Notes under the pieces: model-generated
The model's input: the letters and a program-made list of their open reading frames with translations, nothing else
The model's database searches: none
What the model was told of the DNA's origin: nothing
Part shown: positions 1 to 4,186 of the stretch, piece by piece
Layout of the letters: every line of letters starts with the position of its first letter
How positions within the stretch are numbered: the first letter of the stretch is position 1
Program-made: the position numbers and the translations under genes
Assembly (NCBI GenBank): GCA_030636125.1
Contig: DAOVXM010000150.1
Coordinates: 1-6,618, forward strand
Origin: Chloroflexota bacterium
GTDB taxonomy: Bacteria > Chloroflexota > Anaerolineae > Anaerolineales > UBA4823
Direction: 5' to 3'
Length of the DNA: 6,618 bases

Positions 1-35
1 GATAGGTGTTGATTGGGCTTAGTGGAGATCCTTTC

Positions 36-64
36 TTGACAAGCGAGAGTGAGTCTGATACATT
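36..64 (+). promoter_or_regulatory. Candidate sigma70 promoter upstream of the membrane protein gene
   Basis: A perfect TTGACA (36-41) is followed after 17 bases by TACATT (59-64), which matches TATAAT at 4 of 6 positions. Transcription would begin near base 71 and leave a leader of about 140 nt before the ATG at 209. The leader contains a small inverted repeat (ATGTGT 101-106 with ACACAT 115-120), overlapped by another (CCACA 113-117 with TGTGG 122-126). No gene could be supported in 1-208. The spacing and the perfect -35 are seen directly; promoter activity is inferred. Confidence 0.45.
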
Positions 65-208
65 GTAATACTTGTCCTCTGGTAGGCTATAAAGGAAAAC
101 ATGTGTCTGAAACCACACATATGTGGATGGAATTAACGTTCAAATTTCCCCAATATCTGAGGGCTGACAAATTACCAAAAATGAATCAAATGGAGGGTAC
201 TAATCCTA

Positions 209-658
209 ATGTATCAAATCGTCTTAGCTATACACAATACTGTTCGATGGGTTATATTGATTGCAGGTGCAATAGCAGTTATCAGGGCATATATGGGTTG
301 GTTTGGCAAACGTGATTGGACAGAAACAGACCGCAAGATAGGCCTTCTCTTCACGATTTCCATAGACGTTCAATTATTGTTGGGCTTGTTGCTCTTTATT
401 TTCCTGAGCCCCATCACGAAAGCTGCCTTCAGTGCTTTTGGGGATGTTATGGGTGATGCAGGATTGCGGTTTTTTACCCTCGAACATACCTTTTACATGC
501 TGCTCGCAGTGGTCTTTGCTCATTTGGGGAGCATCTTGCCCAAGAAGGTGGAAGATGTTGTTGCGAAGCACCGACGTGCGGCGATCTGGTTCACTCTGGC
601 TTTGTTGATCATTTTGTTGGGTATGCCCTGGATGCGCCCTCTCTTTCCATCTTTTTAA
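209..658 (+). CDS. Four-helix integral membrane protein, cytochrome b-like family of unknown function
   Basis: A 149-residue, strongly hydrophobic protein with four likely membrane helices near residues 6-28, 44-67, 91-110 and 124-140. Short polar loops separate them, with basic residues around 33-43 and 112-123. Histidines H9 (in HNTVRW), H93 (in LEH), H105 and H121 lie at or near helix ends. This resembles small four-helix proteins of Bacteroidota and Chloroflexota that are often labelled 'cytochrome b' by similarity. The histidines could bind haem, but that is not shown here. The start at ATG 209 is supported by GGAGGG at 192-197, 11 bases upstream. The stop lies inside a short AT-rich palindrome, and the exporter gene follows 31 bases later, so the two may be co-transcribed. 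The membrane topology is clear; the biochemical role is unknown. Confidence 0.8.
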   Translation: MYQIVLAIHNTVRWVILIAGAIAVIRAYMGWFGKRDWTETDRKIGLLFTISIDVQLLLGLLLFIFLSPITKAAFSAFGDVMGDAGLRFFTLEHTFYMLLAVVFAHLGSILPKKVEDVVAKHRRAAIWFTLALLIILLGMPWMRPLFPSF

Positions 659-672
659 ATTCTAAGAATTTA
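656..672 (+). repeat. AT-rich perfect palindrome at the gene junction
   Basis: Seven-base arms TAAATTC (656-662) and GAATTTA (666-672) flank a 3-base centre, TAA. The left arm contains the stop codon of the membrane protein gene. There is no T-tract after it, so it is not a typical intrinsic terminator. It could be an operator or a weak processing hairpin. A second, smaller repeat, TGGCA (676-680) with TGCCA (691-695), spans the proposed start codon of the next gene. Confidence 0.4.
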
Positions 673-689
673 TCCTGGCAGTACTGAGA

Positions 690-1583
690 TTGCCATTGGA
701 CAGAGGAAAGATTTACGCCATATCCGCGGCCACCTTCGCGGTGGTCGCCTGGGGGGCGTCTTTTATCGCCACCAAGGTGGCGCTGAGGGATGTTTCACCG
801 GTCACGGTGGTCTGGCTGCGGTTTGCGATGGGTGTGGTCATTTTGGGGGTTGCTGTGGTTGGGCGCAAGCAGTTTGCGTTACCGAAATTAAAAGAGTTAG
901 GTTACTACGCCTTCCTGGGATTCCTGGGGATCACCTTCCACCAATGGTTGCAGTCGACCGGACTAGTGACTGCCCAGGCTTCAACAACGGCCTGGATCGT
1001 GGCAACCACACCAATCTTCATCGCTTTATTGGGATGGCTAGTGTTACGTGAGAAATTGGGCTGGTTGCAGGGATTAGGCATCTTCCTAGCAGCTATGGGT
1101 GTGTTGTTGGTGGTGAGTAATGGCGACCTTGTATCATTGGCGCAAGGTCGTTTTGGTACACCAGGCGATTTTCTCATCCTGATCAGCGCGGTGAATTGGG
1201 CGGTTTTTTCCGTGATCTCCCGGCGGGGACTAGAGGAGCATCCAGCAGCCAGGATGATGTTCTATGTGATGGCCTTTGGGTGGATTTTTACATCTTTGCT
1301 CTTCTTTACTGGACCAGGATTAACAGAGATAGGGCTGTTGACTACCACGGGCTGGCTGGGTATAGTTTTTTTGGGTGTGGCCTGTTCGGGACTGGCCTAT
1401 ATTTTCTGGTATGATGCGCTGGCGGTGCTACCTGCAGCCCAGGCAGGCGCTTTTTTATACATTGAACCGCTAGTGGCTGTTGTGGTGGCGGCGATACTAC
1501 TAGGAGAGGCGATCACATTCGCATCAATAATTGGTGGGGCGATCATTTTATTGGGGGTTTGGCTGGTTAATAGAAATATCTAG
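690..1583 (+). CDS. EamA/DMT-superfamily transporter (RhaT/YdcZ-like permease)
   Basis: A 297-residue protein with about ten hydrophobic helices arranged as two EamA repeats, roughly residues 9-142 and 160-292. This is the usual length and layout of the drug/metabolite transporter superfamily. Typical signatures are visible: an N-terminal WGASFIATKVAL in the first repeat, WLVLREKLG near 115-124 (helix 4/5 junction), NWAVFSVISRRG at the start of the second repeat, and LLGEAITFASIIGGAIILLGV at the end. Members export small metabolites or amino acids at the inner membrane; the substrate cannot be read from sequence. The start is uncertain. No in-frame ATG or good Shine-Dalgarno lies before the first helix. 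TTG 690 is the best candidate, with TTG 696 as an alternative, and an in-frame TAA at 663-665 limits upstream extension. The 3' end overlaps the convergent DUF1684 gene by 36 bp. Confidence 0.88.
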   Translation: MPLDRGKIYAISAATFAVVAWGASFIATKVALRDVSPVTVVWLRFAMGVVILGVAVVGRKQFALPKLKELGYYAFLGFLGITFHQWLQSTGLVTAQASTTAWIVATTPIFIALLGWLVLREKLGWLQGLGIFLAAMGVLLVVSNGDLVSLAQGRFGTPGDFLILISAVNWAVFSVISRRGLEEHPAARMMFYVMAFGWIFTSLLFFTGPGLTEIGLLTTTGWLGIVFLGVACSGLAYIFWYDALAVLPAAQAGAFLYIEPLVAVVVAAILLGEAITFASIIGGAIILLGVWLVNRNI

Positions 1584-2114
1584 TGGTACTGCTGTGATTG
1601 GATTAGTTGGCCTTTTAAAAATCTTTTCTCCAGCGCTAATGGGGACTTTGATGCGGTTCTCGAAGGGTGTGATCGGACACGACCAGGCATCGTTATATGC
1701 ACAGTACGGGTTGTATGCGAGGTTGAAGTCTACCAGGAATTTGCCCTCACCCAGATCGTGGGGTTCCAGGTAACGACCAGCCCCATAAGTTTCTGTTCCT
1801 GCTAATGAATCGGCAAAGGGAAGGAAGAAATCGTGATGGCTGGCGTAGATAGTCAGTTCAGCTTCCTGACCCTCCACGTTAATTTTAAATTTGCCGTAGC
1901 GCGTATAAGTTTGCACCCCGCTGGTTGTGGTTTGCATTTCAAGTACATCTTTCTGAGGAAATTCTTCAATCATTAACTCTAAACGTAAATCAGGATTTTC
2001 GGGGTAATAATTTAGCCCTTTAAAATGATGCTTCTGTTCCGAAGTCAGTGGGCTTTGCGGGTGTGAACTGAAAAAGCGATCTTTTTCAGCTCGGAATGAT
2101 TTGAGTTGATCCAT
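1548..2114 (-). CDS. DUF1684 domain-containing protein
   Basis: A 188-residue soluble protein with no signal peptide or membrane segment. The C-terminal half carries the DUF1684 hallmark run: GRYLEP around 112-117, then VDFNLAYNPYCAYN around 128-141, then WSCPITPFENRIKVPI and AGEK. The conserved Asn, Tyr and Cys residues of the family are all present. The N-terminal part (about 1-50) is the usual charged helix plus the FKGLNYYP strand. The molecular function of DUF1684 is not established. Some members occur beside redox or stress genes, which fits but does not prove a role here. The start is well supported: AGGAGT (complement of 2121-2126) lies 6 bases before the ATG. About 25 residues after AGEK extend past the usual family end and are encoded across the overlap with the exporter gene, so the tail is probably not under strong constraint. 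Confidence 0.87.
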   Translation of the reverse strand: MDQLKSFRAEKDRFFSSHPQSPLTSEQKHHFKGLNYYPENPDLRLELMIEEFPQKDVLEMQTTTSGVQTYTRYGKFKINVEGQEAELTIYASHHDFFLPFADSLAGTETYGAGRYLEPHDLGEGKFLVDFNLAYNPYCAYNDAWSCPITPFENRIKVPISAGEKIFKRPTNPITAVPLDISINQPNPQ

Positions 2115-2255
2115 AATGTTACTCCTAATTGCTTGGTGACCTAGTAAGAGGTGAACTGGTTGGGTTGTCCAAATTCATAGACGTTGGTTGATAGGATTGT
2201 CTTACTCAAGTTTTTAGGTAATTGGATTATGGATGAAAGGAGAACCAGATACAAG
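2115..2255. other. Divergent intergenic region, no gene
   Basis: This 141-bp stretch separates the minus-strand DUF1684 gene from the plus-strand selenoprotein gene and must carry promoters for both if they are transcribed separately. I found no convincing sigma70 pair on either strand. The only clear signals are the ribosome binding site of DUF1684 (AGGAGT, complement of 2121-2126) and a GGAG at 2239-2242 ahead of the peroxiredoxin-like gene. Confidence 0.4.
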
Positions 2256-2801
2256 ATGTTGAAACCCGGTGACACAGCCCCTGACATAATATTAAATACA
2301 CTGGAGGATCAAAAATATCCACTGGCTAAAACATGGCAAAGTGGGCAGAACGTATTGCTAATATTTTTAAGGCACCTGGGTTGACTGCCATGTCGAGAGC
2401 ATGTGGCACAGTTGTGCCAGCATTCCAATGAGTTTGAGGCGTTAAACACCAAGGTATTGGTGATTACATTTGGCTCCGTCTTGGGTGCTCAAACCTGGTT
2501 AAAGGAGACCTGTAGGACCTTTGAGTTATTACTCGATCGCGACCTTGCTGCTTATGAAGTATATGGTTTGGAACATTCTTTGCTACGTTCCTGGGGCATC
2601 AAAACCATGTTGACTTATGCGCGTTTGTTGTTGAAAGGCAGGAAGTGGCGTGGCATTCAAGGCGATAGTGGTCAACTCGGGGGTGATTTTATTGTCGATA
2701 AAAATGGAATCATCCAATTGGCTTATCGCAGTAATGACCCCACAGATCGTCCGCAGATAGATCAATTACTGAATGTCCTGAACGGAAGTACTCCAAACTA
2801 G
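2256..2801 (+). CDS. Peroxiredoxin-like selenoprotein (AhpC-TSA_2/PRXL2-like, UxxC), UGA read as selenocysteine
   Basis: Read through one in-frame TGA (2382-2384), this is a 181-residue thioredoxin-fold protein of the AhpC/TSA_2 (PRXL2/AAED1-like) type. It opens with LKPGDTAPD, runs through the strand VLLIFLRHLG, and reaches U43-L-P-C46-REHVAQL. Relatives normally have Cys-x-x-Cys here, so the TGA sits exactly at the first active-site Cys. The rest of the fold is intact: VLVITFGS, LLLDRDLAAYEVYGL, a basic segment around 115-130, then QLGGDFIVDKNGIIQLAYRSNDPTDRP, the typical C-terminal end. Expected activity is cytoplasmic thiol/selenol-dependent peroxide or disulfide reduction. ATG 2256 is chosen because homologues start just before KPGD; GGAG at 2239-2242 lies 13 bases upstream, and ATG 2229 is the alternative. 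A conventional gene caller would split this into a short ORF ending at 2384 and another beginning at GTG 2403. The alternative is a pseudogene by a Cys-to-stop change, but the intact downstream frame and SECIS-like hairpin argue against it. Confidence 0.82.
2382..2384 (+). other. In-frame UGA, proposed selenocysteine codon
   Basis: The codons around it read G-G? no change of frame occurs: upstream HLG and downstream LPCREH are in one frame. TGA replaces the first Cys of the CxxC redox motif, giving UxxC at residues 43-46. This is the commonest arrangement for selenocysteine in thioredoxin-fold selenoproteins. Confidence 0.8.
2401..2423 (+). promoter_or_regulatory. Candidate bacterial SECIS hairpin for UGA recoding
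   Basis: TGGCAC (2404-2409) pairs perfectly with GTGCCA (2414-2419) around the loop AGTT. The stem extends by ATG (2401-2403) with CAT (2421-2423) if G2420 bulges, giving 9 bp. The loop begins 25 nt after the UGA and has a G in its second position. That agrees with the known bacterial SECIS pattern: apical loop roughly 16-37 nt downstream, with G in the first two loop bases. An overlapping competing hairpin, TGCCATGT (2386-2393) with ATGTGGCA (2401-2408), has its loop only 9 nt after the UGA, too close for the usual pattern. The pairing is seen directly; SelB binding is inferred. Confidence 0.65.
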
Positions 2802-2911
2802 TGTTGCGCGGCGAAAGTGACTCTATAGTTTGTAAATAATGGCGCAACACTTTAAACAGTTGGGCAGAAGACAGCAGAAACCACCGATGCATTTAGGCCC
2901 AACTACACTAG
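2798..2911. repeat. Nested inverted-repeat element between the selenoprotein and zinc-finger genes
   Basis: Three perfect inverted repeats share 114 bp. Outer arms are CTAGTGT (2798-2804) and ACACTAG (2905-2911). A left hairpin has 10-bp arms AGTGTTGCGC (2800-2809) and GCGCAACACT (2842-2851) around a 32-nt loop. A right hairpin has 8-bp arms AGTTGGGC (2858-2865) and GCCCAACT (2897-2904) around a 31-nt loop. The selenoprotein stop TAG (2799-2801) is part of the outer and left arms. There is no coding sequence inside. It could be a small non-autonomous mobile element (MITE-like) or an intergenic palindromic repeat. A simple terminator is less likely, since the loops are long and only a TTT follows the first stem. 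Confidence 0.55.
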
Positions 2912-2925
2912 ACAGGTGCACGTAA

Positions 2926-3174
2926 ATGAATCGTCCATCTCGCCCATTATGGAAATTGTTGATTGTATTCTCAGAACCCGAACAGGCAGATGAATTAACT
3001 TGCGATGAGTGCTTTAATGTTCTTGAGCACCTGGCAGGAGAGGCTGTCAGGGGGCTGGATGTGCAACTTTTACAAGAGGCTGTTCAACTACATTTAGAGC
3101 ATTGCCCAGACTGCCGTGAGCACCATTTGCATAGATTAGGGGAATTGGAAGCAAAATTATTTACCCGCAGGTAA
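2926..3174 (+). CDS. Small HxxxCxxC zinc-finger-like protein (anti-sigma ZAS-like)
   Basis: An 82-residue protein with a CDEC pair (C26, C29) and a second cluster HLEHCPDC (H56, C60, C63). H56-x3-C60-x2-C63 is the HxxxCxxC signature of zf-HC2/ZAS domains, which bind zinc in anti-sigma factors and can sense thiol oxidation. It has no membrane segment and is too short to be a complete membrane anti-sigma factor. No sigma factor gene is visible next to it. The start at ATG 2926 has only a weak AGG (2914-2916) upstream. The gene ends 9 bases before the DsbA-like gene, so the two are almost certainly one transcript. A zinc-thiol switch or an accessory of the thioredoxin-fold protein are possible roles; both are inference. 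Confidence 0.7.
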   Translation: MNRPSRPLWKLLIVFSEPEQADELTCDECFNVLEHLAGEAVRGLDVQLLQEAVQLHLEHCPDCREHHLHRLGELEAKLFTRR

Positions 3175-3183
3175 ATTTAATTT

Positions 3184-3885
3184 ATGACAAAGAAAAAGAC
3201 AACACGACAAATGAATTCAGGAATGAGTAAACAAAACACTCGGCGGATGCGCCAGGTACAACGTAAACAGGGACAACGTTCGCGTATGATTGGGATGGGT
3301 ATCGTGGCGTTATTGATCATCGGGGCGTTTATTTTGTGGCCTCGCCCTAAGGCTCAGGAGGTTAACGCGGCACGCCTGGCAGACGATCCATCGATCGGGT
3401 CAGCAACAGCCCTAGTCACCATAGTGGAATATGCGGACTTCGGGTGTCCGGCTTGTCGTTCCTGGCATTACGCGGGTATCCGTGAACGAGTCATCGCTCA
3501 ATATGGCGATCAGGTGCGTTTCATCTGGCGCGATTTTCCAGTGATCACAGCTCAATCACCGAAGGCAGCCGAAGCCGCACAATGCGCGTACGATCAGGGT
3601 CAATTCTGGGAGTATCACGATCTGTTATTTGATCATGCGCCTGTGCTCAGCGTCACCGCACTCAAGTCTTCCGCGGCGGAATTAGGATTGGATACGGATG
3701 TTTTTAATGTTTGTTTGGATTCTGGGCAGCATCGTGCTACTGTGGATCATGATTTAAGAGAGGCTCGCCGGCTTGGTCTACCCGGGACGCCGTCATTTGT
3801 CGTGAATGGTCAACGCCTGATTGGCCCCCCGACCTATGAAGTCCTCCAAAGCATGATTGATGAAGCTATAGATATTGGTGGATAA
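3184..3885 (+). CDS. Membrane-anchored DsbA-family thioredoxin-fold protein
   Basis: A 233-residue protein. A very basic N-terminus (1-35) precedes a single membrane helix at about 36-52 (IGMGIVALLIIGAFILW). The positive-inside rule puts the thioredoxin-like domain outside the cytoplasm. That domain begins with the strand VTIVEYADFGCPACRSWH, with the redox pair C88-P-A-C91. It contains the alpha-helical DsbA insertion with two further Cys (C134, C177), and has the cis-proline loop GTPSFVVNG (P203). This is the thioredoxin_4/DsbA-like architecture used for disulfide formation or shuffling in exported proteins. The start ATG 3184 lacks a strong ribosome binding site; ATG 3223 would remove 13 residues and leave the domain intact. 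It follows the zinc-finger gene by 9 bases. A fully cytoplasmic role is unlikely because of the anchor. Confidence 0.9.
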   Translation: MTKKKTTRQMNSGMSKQNTRRMRQVQRKQGQRSRMIGMGIVALLIIGAFILWPRPKAQEVNAARLADDPSIGSATALVTIVEYADFGCPACRSWHYAGIRERVIAQYGDQVRFIWRDFPVITAQSPKAAEAAQCAYDQGQFWEYHDLLFDHAPVLSVTALKSSAAELGLDTDVFNVCLDSGQHRATVDHDLREARRLGLPGTPSFVVNGQRLIGPPTYEVLQSMIDEAIDIGG

Positions 3886-3999
3886 TCAATTAATGATACA
3901 CGTTTGAGAGGAGCAAATCATATACGGAGTGCCACATAGATCTTGGTTTTAAGTAGAAAAATTGGGGGGTTAGCAAATGAACAACTTGACCTAGCGGGG

Positions 4000-4074
4000 T
4001 ATAATCATGGCAAAGATATAATTAAAATTTAACTGCTCAGGTAAGAGTCTTTGCGGAGAGAAATTCCGATTATA
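4000..4074 (+). promoter_or_regulatory. Candidate structured leader RNA upstream of the molybdenum hydroxylase
   Basis: Two perfect 7-bp stems are nested: TATAATC (4000-4006) with GATTATA (4068-4074), and GCAAAGA (4010-4016) with TCTTTGC (4048-4054). Inside the second are CTC/GAG pairing around AGGTAA. Between the 3' strands lies a small hairpin, GGA (4055-4057) with TCC (4065-4067). The result would be a closed multi-branched fold of 75 nt placed just before a terminator-like hairpin, the usual geometry of a riboswitch or attenuator. I do not recognise it as a known class. The purine riboswitch core motifs are absent. If TATAAT at 4000-4005 is instead a -10 box, the first stem would not be transcribed, so the two readings compete. 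Confidence 0.35.
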
Positions 4075-4117
4075 AAGGGGTTTGTGGGAGTGCACTCCCC
4101 CGAGCACACCCTTTTTT
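4074..4117 (+). terminator. Intrinsic terminator-like hairpin in the leader
   Basis: The stem pairs AAAGGG (4074-4079) with CCCTTT (4109-4114), then TGTG (4083-4086) with CACA (4105-4108), then GGAG (4087-4090) with CTCC (4095-4098) around TGCA. A six-T tract (4112-4117) follows. The core GGGAGTGCACTCCC (4086-4099) is a perfect 14-base palindrome. It could end the upstream transcript, though it is 189 bases past that stop. It could equally act as an attenuator about 70 nt before the hydroxylase start. The bulged CCGAG (4100-4104) could pair instead with CTCGG (4132-4136), a possible competing fold. Confidence 0.6.
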
Positions 4118-4174
4118 CGGCTCCCCCTGTCCTCGGCTGAGTATATACGTAAAAAAATTCAATTTGAGTTTTAT

Positions 4175-4179
4175 GGAGG
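4175..4179 (+). promoter_or_regulatory. Ribosome binding site deciding the hydroxylase start
   Basis: GGAGG lies 7 bases before ATG 4187. It selects this start over the open frame that extends upstream to 4082, which has no binding site and overlaps the terminator-like hairpin. Confidence 0.85.
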
Positions 4180-4186
4180 CCACCGG

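Larger units (their letters stand above)
3886..4186 (+). other. 301-bp intergenic leader of the molybdenum hydroxylase gene
   Basis: No gene is supported here. Bases 3886-3999 show nothing firm. A TATAAT at 4000-4005 could be a -10 box, although the base run 17 nt upstream (3977-3982) matches TTGACA at only 3 of 6 positions. TTGACC at 3986-3991 is only 8 nt away, too close. Bases 4000-4074 form a nested stem structure, 4074-4117 a terminator-like hairpin, and 4175-4179 the ribosome binding site. These are listed separately. Confidence 0.5.

Noticed and set aside
49..315. Plus-strand ORF overlapping the start of the membrane protein
   Set aside because: It is a frame-shifted shadow of the membrane protein gene with no ribosome binding site and no recognisable domain.
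2184..2384. A stand-alone short ORF from TTG 2184 followed by a second ORF from GTG 2403, i.e. two genes or a pseudogene
   Set aside because: Both pieces are in the same frame and form one complete peroxiredoxin-like domain. The only defect is a TGA at the active-site Cys, with a SECIS-like hairpin after it. Neither half would fold alone.
3978..3995. Five-codon leader peptide (MNNLT) after a G-run at 3965-3969
   Set aside because: The G-run is a poor ribosome binding site, the peptide has no attenuation-type codon run, and chance short ORFs are common.
3986..4005. TTGACC plus TATAAT as a strong promoter
   Set aside because: The spacing is 8 bases, far below the 16-18 needed by sigma70 RNA polymerase. 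TATAAT alone is kept only as a weak alternative.
4000..4074. Purine riboswitch (TATAATC and a later GATTATA recall its P1/J1-2 region)
   Set aside because: The conserved J2/3 TTTCTACC-like core and the loop-loop pairs are absent, and the stem order differs.
4082..4186. N-terminal extension of the hydroxylase from 4082
   Set aside because: It runs through the terminator-like hairpin, has no ribosome binding site, and the strong GGAGG/ATG at 4187 gives the family's normal N-terminus.
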